This document shows positions 8,829 to 17,041 of a stretch of 51,552 bases of DNA, one piece after another. The translations under genes and the position numbers were made by a program. Origin of the DNA: Bacteroidota bacterium (GTDB lineage: Bacteria; Bacteroidota; Bacteroidia; AKYH767-A; OLB10); contig JAFDWZ010000007.1 of NCBI GenBank assembly GCA_018268195.1, forward strand, positions 1 through 51,552. The letters run 5' to 3'. Under the pieces are notes generated by a model. That model was not told the DNA's origin. It ran no database searches and saw nothing but the letters and a program-made list of their open reading frames with translations. Every line of letters begins with the position of its first letter. The stretch's first letter is position 1.

Positions 8829-8877
8829 GGACAATTGAATTAACAATAGTGATATTTATAAATTAATTTTAATACGG

Positions 8878-8958
8878 ATGAAAAAAACACTACTTACTTT
8901 TATTGTAATGATGGGTGTAATAGGTAGTTTTTATGCTCAGGTTATCACTGTAAATTAA
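8878..8958 (+). pseudogene. Orphan signal-peptide micro-ORF (26 codons), probable gene remnant
   Basis: An ATG-initiated frame encodes MKKTLLTFIVMMGVIGSFYA-QVITVN and then stops. The first 20-21 residues are a textbook Sec signal peptide with a Tyr-Ala-Gln cleavage site common in this phylum, but almost nothing mature follows. I could not find a continuation in any frame before the gldC stop at 9070. The likeliest explanation is the 5' end of a decayed or deleted secreted-protein gene; a genuine secreted or membrane micropeptide is the alternative. Confidence 0.45.
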
Positions 8959-8963
8959 ATTGA

Positions 8964-8984
8964 CCGAGCATAGGTATGCTTCGG
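8964..8984 (+). other. Imperfect hairpin downstream of the orphan signal-peptide ORF
   Basis: CCGAGCAT and ATGCTTCGG pair with one bulged T around a small AGGT loop. There is no T tract after it, so it is not a standard terminator. It may be a processing or stability element, or chance. Confidence 0.3.
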
Positions 8985-9069
8985 CATGGATTGTGCCCGG
9001 GAGAAATTTCTACCTTGAAATTAAAGCAAGCTTCTGAGAGATTTAGCGGTTTGTTTTTCTGCGATAGTG

Positions 9070-9399
9070 TTATTTTATAATATTCACTTCCTTGCCAAAT
9101 TCACGGGCAAAGGCTTTCATTTTATCTGCCTGTTCTTTGTTGTTGGTGGCATTCATATATGTGTCGGCCATGCTCATATACATTTCAAAAAAGAATTGTT
9201 GCATTTCTTCTATCAGCATTTCATTCGTCCATAGATCTATACGCATAGTTGTCTGCTCTTTTTTATCAAACAGAGCAAGCATCAGTGCCTTACATTCTTT
9301 TTCGCTTTCCATTCCGCTGTCTTCTGCATTCCAGTGCAACTGTACGGGAAGGTTGTTATCATCAAGTGATACGATAAATTTTATTTCAGATTTTTTCAT
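9070..9399 (-). CDS. gldC: Gliding motility protein GldC
   Basis: A 109-residue cytoplasmic protein matching the GldC pattern: KSEIKFIVSLDDNNLPVQLHW at the start, then ALMLALFDKKEQTTMRIDLWT (about 40-60), then FFFEMYMSMADTYMNATNN (about 69-87), and FGKEVNII at the end. GldC is one of the gliding proteins of Flavobacterium johnsoniae and is encoded beside gldB, as here (36 bp after the gldB stop). Its biochemical role is not settled. Homologues also occur in non-gliding T9SS-positive relatives, so motility is not proven. Confidence 0.88.
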   Translation of the reverse strand: MKKSEIKFIVSLDDNNLPVQLHWNAEDSGMESEKECKALMLALFDKKEQTTMRIDLWTNEMLIEEMQQFFFEMYMSMADTYMNATNNKEQADKMKAFAREFGKEVNIIK

Positions 9400-9435
9400 T
9401 CTTAATTATTTGTGTTGTAAATGTTCAGTCTTCTC

Positions 9436-10473
9436 TCACGGTTTAAATCCGGATTTTTCAAGAATTTTTTGAGCATCATTCTCTGCTAATAATTCAGGTA
9501 ATGTGGTTTTGTTGTTTTTCATATAGGAACGCACAATCTGCCAGCCGAGCCATTGGGCGGTTTTAGCCGGTGCGCCTTCAGGAAAACCGGGAGTTGTATT
9601 GCCATCGCCTACATATTTCATGTATTCCATTTCGTTGGTGACATAAAATAATTTCTTTTCAATAAAAAATGCCCATGTCTGTTTGCTGTTGTCCTTGCAC
9701 CACTGCAGTTGTTTTGTTGTATAACCTATCTTAACGGAGTCTTGTAAATCAGGTGCCATCAGGTCGGTAAAATATAATTGTTTGCCATAGTAAATCATCT
9801 GACTCAACAATTCTTTTTTAACATGGTCTATATCATATTCACTTTGAAACCATCCTTTGATAACGTCATTCACTATATATTCTTTTGAAAACTTGCGATA
9901 TGCATAAGTAGGCACTCCAATAGACGGATAGAATTCACAGTCGCTGCCCAAATACATGTCTAACCCAACACCTATCAGACTATCGGTAGTGATGACGCTG
10001 TAGTTGAATGCAGAAATAAAAGTGACAACATCTTTAACCGGTTGTTTGTTGAAATAATATTGGTAATGTTTCAGAAAATCATCAATTCCGGTAAAAACTT
10101 TTTCGGTTTCTTCAGGAGTGAATATTTTTTTTGTGCGCTTGTAAATATCCTGCACATCTCTGTCATTAACAAAGGCATTCATGTTTTTTACTTCTGTAAC
10201 CGAATCGGAAGGAGGAAGATGAATAATACGCTTTACATAAAGGTCAAAAAAGTCAGGATGGGCCGACTGAAAACTTTTAATTTTTTCAATGGTGATGGTA
10301 TCAGCAAAAAGTATTGAATCAAAGCGGATGTGTGTAGTGTGCACTGCATTGCTTTCAGAAACAGGGTCATGTTGTGTACATGCTGCAATTACCATGAAAA
10401 ACAAAGCCAGCAGATATTTGTGGCGGAATTCAGTTTTCAATTTTATTAGTATTTTTGCCGAAGAAAAAAACAT
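9436..10473 (-). CDS. gldB: Gliding motility lipoprotein GldB
   Basis: A lipoprotein of up to 345 residues. The lipobox is IAAC before TQHDP. The body has the GldB features FDSILFADT, HPDFFDLYVKRIIHL and DRDVQDIYKRTKKIF in the first third, and the typical DMYLGSDCEFYP and TAQWLGWQIVRSYM further on. It is followed at 36 bp by gldC, the arrangement known from F. johnsoniae. The first ATG (10473) leaves only 6 bp to the divergent barrel gene. An in-frame TTG at 10440 would give MKTEFRHKYLLALFFMVIAAC, a more conventional lipoprotein signal; both starts remain open. GldB is required for gliding in Flavobacterium; here that role is inferred. Confidence 0.87.
   Translation of the reverse strand: MFFSSAKILIKLKTEFRHKYLLALFFMVIAACTQHDPVSESNAVHTTHIRFDSILFADTITIEKIKSFQSAHPDFFDLYVKRIIHLPPSDSVTEVKNMNAFVNDRDVQDIYKRTKKIFTPEETEKVFTGIDDFLKHYQYYFNKQPVKDVVTFISAFNYSVITTDSLIGVGLDMYLGSDCEFYPSIGVPTYAYRKFSKEYIVNDVIKGWFQSEYDIDHVKKELLSQMIYYGKQLYFTDLMAPDLQDSVKIGYTTKQLQWCKDNSKQTWAFFIEKKLFYVTNEMEYMKYVGDGNTTPGFPEGAPAKTAQWLGWQIVRSYMKNNKTTLPELLAENDAQKILEKSGFKP
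10450..10457 (+). promoter_or_regulatory. -7 box for the PorT-like barrel gene
   Basis: TATTTTTG matches TAnnTTTG exactly, 22 bp before the ATG at 10480. It lies inside the longest possible gldB frame. No -33 TTG at standard spacing. Confidence 0.45.
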
Positions 10474-10479
10474 TAAATA

Positions 10480-11070
10480 ATGAGAGCAAAAGTATCATTA
10501 ATTGCATTAGCTTTAGTAGCTGCAGCCCAGACGCTGAATGCGCAAGACAATAAATTTAACTTCGGACTGAAGGTATCACCTACCATTGCCTGGTTTAAAG
10601 CCAGTGGCGACCTGTCAAATGACGGTAGCCGTATTGGTTTTGCTTATGGCTTGATGGCTGATATTAATTTCACAAACAATTACGCATTGGCTACCGGAGT
10701 GGATGTAACCTATCGCGGAGGAAAGATGAAGAAAAATGATACCATTAAAGTTAAAACGATACTGCAGTATGTGGAGGTGCCGATAACTTTAAAATTAAAA
10801 ACCAACGAAATTGGATATATGACTTATTTCGGTAAGGTTGGTTTTGCTCCCGGATTCAATATCAGAACGGATGGTGACTTTAGTAAATCTCAAATTTATC
10901 CTTTCAACCTTGCTTTGGTAGTAGGGCTTGGCGGACAATATTCTTTGGGAGGTAAAACCGCTTTGTTGGCGGGAGTTACATTCAACAATGGATTTATGGA
11001 TGTGGTAAAGGCAAAAGAACAGAAAGCAACATCCAATTTCATTGCTATTGATTTAGGAGTGATGTTTTAA
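10480..11070 (+). CDS. Small outer-membrane beta-barrel protein (OMP_b-brl_2/PorT-like family)
   Basis: A 196-residue outer-membrane protein. The signal peptide ends at LNAQD (about residue 22). The mature part has the family pattern FNFGLKVSPTIAWF at the start, YALATGVDVTYRGG in the middle, LQYVEVPITLKLKTNEIGY (about 90-108), TYFGKVGFAPGFNI (about 111-124), and a terminal strand ending IAIDLGVMF with a C-terminal Phe. This 8-strand barrel family is abundant in Bacteroidota and includes the T9SS protein PorT, but I see no reason to call this PorT itself. It starts 6 bp from the gldB frame on the opposite strand and ends before a strong bidirectional terminator. Confidence 0.85.
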   Translation: MRAKVSLIALALVAAAQTLNAQDNKFNFGLKVSPTIAWFKASGDLSNDGSRIGFAYGLMADINFTNNYALATGVDVTYRGGKMKKNDTIKVKTILQYVEVPITLKLKTNEIGYMTYFGKVGFAPGFNIRTDGDFSKSQIYPFNLALVVGLGGQYSLGGKTALLAGVTFNNGFMDVVKAKEQKATSNFIAIDLGVMF

Positions 11071-11087
11071 TAAAAGTTTTATAACAT

Positions 11088-11119
11088 AAAAAAAGGCTGT
11101 CCATCGGACAGCCTTTTTT
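11088..11119. terminator. Bidirectional intrinsic terminator
   Basis: AAAAAAGGCTGTCC and GGACAGCCTTTTTT form a perfect stem around an ATC loop, with A/T tracts on both sides. It can end both the plus-strand barrel gene (stop at 11070) and the minus-strand acnA (stop at 11137). Confidence 0.92.
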
Positions 11120-11136
11120 GTTGAATGTTATTTACA

Positions 11137-13911
11137 TTAATTTTTCTTCAGATAATCTCTGAGCACATACTGAAGTATTCCCTGATTTTTGTAATACTCA
11201 ATTTCAATAGCGGAATCCAAGCGGGCTTCTACTTTAAAGGTGGTTTCTTTACCTGAAGAATGAACCGCTTTTACATCAAGCATTTTATGTGGTGTCAAAT
11301 CTTTTTCAAGACCACTGATGGTATATGTTTCAGTTCCGTCAAGCCCAAGTGATGCAGCATTTTGTCCATTGGAAAATACCAGTGGAGCAACACCCATGCC
11401 CACCAGGTTGCTTCGGTGAATACGCTCGTAGCTTTCGGCAATTACGGCTTTCACACCAAGCAGGAAGGTTCCTTTTGCAGCCCAGTCGCGTGATGATCCT
11501 GAACCATATTCTTTTCCTGCAAGAATAATCAGTGGTGTTTTATCTTTCTGATACTGCATGGCTACATCATAAACCGATTTTACTTCGCCTGTCGGCATGT
11601 AACGGCTGTAACCACCTTCTTTGTCTGAAATTTTATTTTTAATACGCACATTGGCAAATGTTCCGCGCATCATCACTTCATGATTTCCTCTGCGTGAACC
11701 ATACGAGTTGAATTCTTCTTTTGCAATTCCTTTGCTGCTGAGATAAGCCCCTGCTGCAGAAGTTTCTTTGAACGAGCCTGCTGGTGAAATGTGATCGGTA
11801 GTTACCGAATCGCCTAAGTAAAGCAACACCTTGGCGCCTTTTATATCTGTAATAGGATCAGGAGTGGCATTCAGGTTTTCAAAGAAAGGTGCTTCACGTA
11901 TGTAGGTCGAATTTTTGTCCCATTCAAAATTTTGGTCGAGATTTACCTCTAAGGTCTGCCAATCGGTAGATCCATCAAAAATCACATCATAAACTTCTTT
12001 GAAATCATCTTGTTTCAAACAATCATTTATTGTGTTCTGAATATCTTCTCTTGTAGGCCAAATATCTTTCAGATATACCGGTTCGCCATTCGGGTCGAAA
12101 TCAATCGGGTCATGTATTAAATCAATGTCCACACGTCCCGTAAGAGCATAAGCTACAACCAGCATAGGCGACATGAGGAAGTTCATTTTTACCTGAGGGT
12201 GCACACGAGCTTCAAAATTTCTGTTTCCTGATAATACAGAAGCTACTACCAACTCACCTTTGTCAACAGCTGTTGCAATGGCAGGAGGCAATGGCCCTGA
12301 GTTACCAATACAGGAAGTGCAACCATAACCAACGGTGTGAAAACGCAACGCATCCAAATCTACATTCAGCCCTGAGCGCTCTAAGTATTTAGTTACCACT
12401 TTCGAACCCGGTGCCAATGATGTTTTTACCCAGGCTTTTGTTCTTAAACCTTTCTCTACTGCATTTCTTGCAAGCAAACCTGCTCCCACCATCACAGCAG
12501 GGTTAGAGGTATTAGTACAACTTGTAATGGCAGCTATCACAATACTTCCGTCACTCACCACAAATTCTTTATGCGGTTGTTTTATTCTTACCGAGTGGTG
12601 CATTTTGTCCACTTCCACTTCTGATTTTGCTTCTCCATGAAGAGGCACTTTTCCAAAAGTGAATTCCGTTCCCGAACCACCTTCTTTCAACCATGCTGAT
12701 TCAAGGCGGTCTTGCTGCGGTTGATATTCGCGGTTGAATTCGCCTTTAAGAACTTCGCAGAATTTATTTCCTAAGTCATTAACCAGAATTTTGTCTTGCG
12801 GACGTTTTGGTCCTGATACGGTTGGCTCTAAAGTTGATAAGTCGAGCTCAACAACAGTTGAATAATTTATTTTTTCATTTCCTGTTCTCCACAGAAGATT
12901 GTCTTTGCAGTAAGACTCTACAATTTTTATCTGTTCTTCACTGCGGTTGGTAGAACGCATGTATTCCAACGTGCGGTCATCTATAGGGAAATAGGTTACT
13001 GTACAACCAAATTCAGGCGACATGTTGCCAATAGTTGCGCGGTCGGTAACAGTTAAGTGTTCCAGTCCGTCACCAAAAACTTCAACAAATTTTCCTACAA
13101 CACCGGTTTTGCGAAGCAGGTTTGCAATGGATAATACCAAGTCGGTAGCGGTGCATTGGTTTGGAATTTTTCCGGTAAGTTTAAGCCCTACTACCTGAGG
13201 GCATGTAAAGAAAATTGGTTGTCCGAGCATTGCTGCTTCGGCTTCAATGCCACCCACACCCCAGGCAATTACGCCAATACCGTTTACCATAGGAGTGTGC
13301 GAGTCGGTACCTACAAGGGTATCAGGGAAAAGCCATCCGTCTCTGGCAATAACACCTTTGGATAAATACTCCAGATTTACCTGATGGCAAATACCCATTC
13401 CCGGAGGAACTACCGTGAAGTTTTTCAAACCTTTCTGCGCCCATTTCAAAAGCTCATATCGCTCTTTGTTGCGGTGAAACTCCAGCTCAACATTTTTGTC
13501 GTAAGAGTAATCGGTTCCGTAATAATCTACCTGAACAGAGTGGTCAATAACCAAGTCAACAGGTATGGCAGGATTTATTTTCTGACCATCTTTTCCATGG
13601 CGCACATATTCAGCACGCAGCGAAGCCATATCTACCACAGCAGGAACACCCGTAAAATCCTGCATCAGAATACGTGCAGGCATGAATGGAATTTCCTTAT
13701 CAATTTCTGCCGGGGTCCATTTTAACAATGTTTCTAAATGCTCATCGGTAATGCTGAAACCATCATAGTTGCGCAATACATTTTCGAGCAAAATACGAAT
13801 GCTGAAGGGCAAATGCTCTACATTCACCTTTAGGTCCTTCAGCGAACTGTATTTGTATTTTTTTCCGTTTACTGAAATCTCCTTTACAGCTTGTGCTTTA
13901 GAGTAACTCAT
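11137..13911 (-). CDS. acnA: Aconitate hydratase A (TCA cycle aconitase)
   Basis: A 924-residue cytoplasmic [4Fe-4S] enzyme interconverting citrate and isocitrate. The three cluster cysteines lie in ITSCTNTSNP (about residue 463) and GYGCTSCIGNSG (about 529 and 532). Substrate-site elements are DSHTPMVNG (about residue 204), GNRNFEARVHP, and the C-terminal swivelling domain with GDSVTTDHISPAG and EYGSGSSRDWAAKG. Length fits the AcnA/IRP-type family rather than AcnB. The ATG at 13911 gives MSYSKAQAVKEISVNG. It is monocistronic, bounded by the terminator at 11088-11119. TTACTTTG on the minus strand (13961-13968, 7/8 of the -7 consensus) is a possible promoter. Confidence 0.97.
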   Translation of the reverse strand: MSYSKAQAVKEISVNGKKYKYSSLKDLKVNVEHLPFSIRILLENVLRNYDGFSITDEHLETLLKWTPAEIDKEIPFMPARILMQDFTGVPAVVDMASLRAEYVRHGKDGQKINPAIPVDLVIDHSVQVDYYGTDYSYDKNVELEFHRNKERYELLKWAQKGLKNFTVVPPGMGICHQVNLEYLSKGVIARDGWLFPDTLVGTDSHTPMVNGIGVIAWGVGGIEAEAAMLGQPIFFTCPQVVGLKLTGKIPNQCTATDLVLSIANLLRKTGVVGKFVEVFGDGLEHLTVTDRATIGNMSPEFGCTVTYFPIDDRTLEYMRSTNRSEEQIKIVESYCKDNLLWRTGNEKINYSTVVELDLSTLEPTVSGPKRPQDKILVNDLGNKFCEVLKGEFNREYQPQQDRLESAWLKEGGSGTEFTFGKVPLHGEAKSEVEVDKMHHSVRIKQPHKEFVVSDGSIVIAAITSCTNTSNPAVMVGAGLLARNAVEKGLRTKAWVKTSLAPGSKVVTKYLERSGLNVDLDALRFHTVGYGCTSCIGNSGPLPPAIATAVDKGELVVASVLSGNRNFEARVHPQVKMNFLMSPMLVVAYALTGRVDIDLIHDPIDFDPNGEPVYLKDIWPTREDIQNTINDCLKQDDFKEVYDVIFDGSTDWQTLEVNLDQNFEWDKNSTYIREAPFFENLNATPDPITDIKGAKVLLYLGDSVTTDHISPAGSFKETSAAGAYLSSKGIAKEEFNSYGSRRGNHEVMMRGTFANVRIKNKISDKEGGYSRYMPTGEVKSVYDVAMQYQKDKTPLIILAGKEYGSGSSRDWAAKGTFLLGVKAVIAESYERIHRSNLVGMGVAPLVFSNGQNAASLGLDGTETYTISGLEKDLTPHKMLDVKAVHSSGKETTFKVEARLDSAIEIEYYKNQGILQYVLRDYLKKN

Positions 13912-14048
13912 ATATCTGATGTTTTTATTTTAGTTTTAAAAACGCTTTAGAAAAGCAGTGCAAAGTAACCACAATTAGACAAATTTTTGATTCGCAATTG
14001 ATAAAATTTTTCTTTTTGGACTGGTTAGGTTTACTTTGTAACAGATTA

Positions 14049-15521
14049 ATGATTCCAATTGTTCAGAACAGCAGTAAATTTGGTGATGCTATTGCTATCA
14101 TTGACAGTGATGGCTCACATTCTTATGCTGCCTTAAACCGGCAGGCACGAGAAATTGCTCATGCCATTTGCAGCAGAGGTGTTACAGGGCAACCCATTCT
14201 TTATCTTTTCCACTCAGGGTTTAGCTATGTGGCCGTACAATGGGGAATATGGCTCAGTGGTAATATGGCCGTTCCGTTGCATACTGCTTATACCAGGCAT
14301 GAAATTGATTATCTGATAAAAGATACCGGTGCTTCTTTGTTTATTTATCACCAATCGTTAAAGTCGCAGATAGAATATCTGCAAAATCAATCCATTCAAC
14401 TAATAGAAGAAGAGGAGTTGACAACGCCTGCACACTCTTCGAATAAATTACCCGGTGTTTCACTTAAAGACAATGCACTGATGATTTATACCAGTGGCAC
14501 CACAGGTAATCCCAAAGGTGTTGTAATAAGTCATGAACAATTAGATACACAAATACTGTCGTTGAGTGAGGCATGGGAGTGGAAAAGGTCTGACAGAATA
14601 CTGAATGTGTTACCTATGCATCATGTACACGGAGTTGTAAATATTACCTGTTGTGCGCTTTACAACGGTGCTGTACTTGAGATGCAATCGCGTTTTGAGC
14701 CTGCTTATGTTGCAGAACGTATGGCAAGTGGTGAGCTTACTTTGTTTATGGCTGTGCCTACTGTATATCACAAACTGATACAGCATTTCGAAAAGCTGAA
14801 TCGCGAAGAAAGACATCAATGGCAGAAAGGAATGAAATCTATGAGATTGATGGTAAGTGGTTCTGCTGCTTTGCCGATACCAACTTTTGATCGCTGGAAA
14901 GTGGTGAGTGGGCATACCCTCCTGGAGCGTTATGGAATGACAGAGATAGGTATGGCATTATCCAACCCATTGCATGGTGAGCGCAGGGTAGGTTCTGTGG
15001 GCTTTCCTTTGCCTTTTGTGGAAGTGAAAATTGTAGATGATAACGGAGAAGAAATAAGCGAAACTGATATTGCCGGAGAATTGTATGTGAGAGGAAAAAC
15101 CGTTTTTAAACATTATTGGAACAAATCCGAAGAAACTGCAGCAGCATTTGCTGACGGTTGGTTTAAAACCGGAGATGTGGTAGAAAAAAGCAATGATGGT
15201 TATTTTAAAATTTTAGGGCGAAAATCCAGTGATATCATCAAATCGGGAGGATACAAAATATCAGCTCTGGCAATTGAAAACGTGCTGCTCACACATGAGC
15301 GAATAAGCGAATGTGCCGTGGTAGCATTACCTGATGTGGTTTGGGGCGAAACAATTGCTGTAGCAATTGTTGGCACCGTGCTGCAAAGTGAACTGCATGA
15401 ATGGATGAAAGATAAACTGGCAGTTTATAAACAGCCGCGTCATTTTGTTTTTGTAAAACATCTCCCACGAAATGCAATGGGAAAAATTCTGAAACAGGAA
15501 GTAAAAGAATTGTTTAAATAA
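14049..15521 (+). CDS. Malonyl-CoA/methylmalonyl-CoA synthetase-like acyl-CoA ligase (MatB/ACSF3 family)
   Basis: An ANL-superfamily acyl-CoA ligase of 490 residues that activates a carboxylic acid via acyl-AMP. The ATP loop is YTSGTTGNPKG, A5 is ERYGMTEIGMALSNP, the hinge region is GWFKTGDVV...GRKSSDIIKSGG, and the C-terminal lysine is in PRNAMGKILK. ERYGMTE-IGMALS and the Arg in MRLMVSGSAALP are typical of MatB/ACSF3; in Streptomyces MatB that Arg binds the distal carboxylate of malonate. Malonate or methylmalonate is therefore the likely substrate, though a fatty acid is possible. I start at the ATG 14049; an upstream TTG (13998) would add 17 poorly fitting hydrophobic residues. TTACTTTG (14031-14038) is 7/8 of the -7 box. 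Divergent from acnA. Confidence 0.82.
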   Translation: MIPIVQNSSKFGDAIAIIDSDGSHSYAALNRQAREIAHAICSRGVTGQPILYLFHSGFSYVAVQWGIWLSGNMAVPLHTAYTRHEIDYLIKDTGASLFIYHQSLKSQIEYLQNQSIQLIEEEELTTPAHSSNKLPGVSLKDNALMIYTSGTTGNPKGVVISHEQLDTQILSLSEAWEWKRSDRILNVLPMHHVHGVVNITCCALYNGAVLEMQSRFEPAYVAERMASGELTLFMAVPTVYHKLIQHFEKLNREERHQWQKGMKSMRLMVSGSAALPIPTFDRWKVVSGHTLLERYGMTEIGMALSNPLHGERRVGSVGFPLPFVEVKIVDDNGEEISETDIAGELYVRGKTVFKHYWNKSEETAAAFADGWFKTGDVVEKSNDGYFKILGRKSSDIIKSGGYKISALAIENVLLTHERISECAVVALPDVVWGETIAVAIVGTVLQSELHEWMKDKLAVYKQPRHFVFVKHLPRNAMGKILKQEVKELFK

Positions 15522-15550
15522 AAAAGACTGCATATTGTGCAGTCTTTTTT
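15520..15550. terminator. Bidirectional intrinsic terminator
   Basis: AAAAAAGACTGCA and TGCAGTCTTTTTT pair perfectly around TATTG. It lies between convergent genes: the MatB-like ligase stop at 15521 and the T9SS protein stop at 15572. Confidence 0.92.
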
Positions 15551-15571
15551 AAGTATCAGGTGATGTAAATT

Positions 15572-16492
15572 TTACTTCACCACCATACGCTGAGTATATT
15601 TTGTGTTTTCTGCCTGAAGATTCAGAATATAAATTCCGGGAGAAAGTGATGATGCATCAAAGCCTATGAGTTTATCATCGTCAGCATAAGCTTCGGTTTG
15701 AGAGCAAAGTTTTCCCAACATATTATAAACTTCAATTTTTATTAAACCATTGGCCACATCAGCAGGCAATGCAATAGTAGCAGCACCAACTACAGGATTG
15801 GGATAGATAACGGGATTTGAGATATCATCATCGTTGCCTAATCTTGCGGTTTGAATGTGAGTGTAAGTTATTGTAAGTTTAGGTCTGATGGCAGGATTTG
15901 GATTGTCGCTCGAAGCAAAAATCAGTTTTTTGAAAACACATTCATTTTGCAGACTTAACATAAACCCAAAACTTGAAGTAGAAAATCTTCGTGAGTCAAG
16001 AATCAGTTTTTTCACATTAATATTAGTAAAGCTCTGAGATGAGTAAGTTGTAGGAGGTAAGGATATTCTGTTAAGTGGAGTAGTTGTAGGTTGATTATCC
16101 CACGTCACAGTGCTTTCACTCCATGGTGATGTTATACGTTGAATATAACTGTCATTGCATCCGAGATACTGAGCATGGCTTCCTTCTTCACTGGTGGGAT
16201 TAAAGTAAAGAGAAAGTGTTGCACTGTGAATAATGGCACTTTGAGGAATCTGACTCAAGTCAAATTCTATGAGTGAGCGAACAAGTGAAGTGTTACCATT
16301 CTTAGTCCATGCAATGGCATTGAAATCCCGCTTAGTGCCATAATTGTGATTGTTATATCCGCAGGGAACACAACTGAAAATTTCAGCGTCTTTACCATCT
16401 GCCGGTCCGGGTTGTAAAACAATTGTGGTTTGTGCCTGCAGGCTTAGTATACTTGAACATAAGATTGCAGCTAGAGTTATTGTTCTAATCAT
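15572..16492 (-). CDS. Secreted DNRLRE-domain protein with T9SS type A sorting domain
   Basis: A 306-residue secreted protein. The signal peptide is MIRTITLAAILCSSILSLQA; this ATG (16492) is preferred over one seven codons upstream because it begins a standard signal. The DNRLRE-type module spans about residues 22-215: IVLQPGPADGKDAEIF, SLIEFDLSQIPQSAIIHSATL, and WSESTVTWDNQPTTT are its hallmarks. The last ~80 residues form a T9SS C-terminal domain: NPVIYPNPVVGAATIALP, then IEVYNMLGKL, then LSPGIYILNL and RMVVK. It should cross the outer membrane by T9SS and be released or surface-attached. Its ligand or substrate is unknown. Confidence 0.9.
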   Translation of the reverse strand: MIRTITLAAILCSSILSLQAQTTIVLQPGPADGKDAEIFSCVPCGYNNHNYGTKRDFNAIAWTKNGNTSLVRSLIEFDLSQIPQSAIIHSATLSLYFNPTSEEGSHAQYLGCNDSYIQRITSPWSESTVTWDNQPTTTPLNRISLPPTTYSSQSFTNINVKKLILDSRRFSTSSFGFMLSLQNECVFKKLIFASSDNPNPAIRPKLTITYTHIQTARLGNDDDISNPVIYPNPVVGAATIALPADVANGLIKIEVYNMLGKLCSQTEAYADDDKLIGFDASSLSPGIYILNLQAENTKYTQRMVVK

Positions 16493-16640
16493 AATGGATA
16501 ATTTAAAATTCAATCCTAAAATTATAAAAAATTTAAATTAACAAATCAGAAATTACGCAAAATGTCACATAAATGTGGTAAAATCACACTTTTTAATGAA
16601 AAATGAACAGTTTAGGATGTTTTTTAAGTTGAATTTAGGC

Positions 16641-17000
16641 TTAACCATGATATACGCGAGAAGCTTTAATTAAGCCATTTTTACCTATTTCCAACACTTC
16701 CGCCACGCGCATATCTTCCTCGCCCTGCACCTTACGGATATATTCCATAAACACACGATTTTCATTAGCAGTGAGAGTTTGTACCTGATAGTGCAGGGTT
16801 GGTAAGCGTTCAAAAGCATCCTGCCACCATGTGTGTAAGGCTGCCTTACCTTTTACAAGCCCCATCGTTTCAGGGTGTCTGATTTTTAATTTAGGGCTGA
16901 AATGTTCAGCATGCTCATCATATAAACTCAGCAGTTTATCAAGATTGTGTTCATTAAATGCATCAAACCATTTGTTGGCAATTGCGATAATGGAGTTCAT
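16641..17000 (-). CDS. NTF2/SnoaL-like fold protein
   Basis: A 119-residue soluble protein of the NTF2-like superfamily: an N-terminal helix ANKWFDAFNEHNLDKLLSLYDEHAEHF, the PETMGLVKGKAALHTWWQDAF turn-helix, and a strand-rich second half. The superfamily includes SnoaL cyclases, isomerases and many binding proteins, and no diagnostic catalytic dyad is clear here. It is the third gene of a probable creD-yraN operon (41 bp after yraN), but this does not define a role. Confidence 0.82.
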   Translation of the reverse strand: MNSIIAIANKWFDAFNEHNLDKLLSLYDEHAEHFSPKLKIRHPETMGLVKGKAALHTWWQDAFERLPTLHYQVQTLTANENRVFMEYIRKVQGEEDMRVAEVLEIGKNGLIKASRVYHG

Positions 17001-17041
17001 TGGAAGTTGGTGTTTTGATTTTTTAATTTATCGGACTGAAA

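Noticed and set aside
9001..9025. AGAAATTTCT palindrome in the gap before gldC
   Set aside because: A 10-bp A/T-rich palindrome with no second copy or promoter relation, expected by chance in AT-rich DNA.
10480..11070. T9SS PorT as the identity of the small barrel
   Set aside because: The OMP_b-brl_2 fold is shared by many paralogues and no PorT-specific feature is visible.
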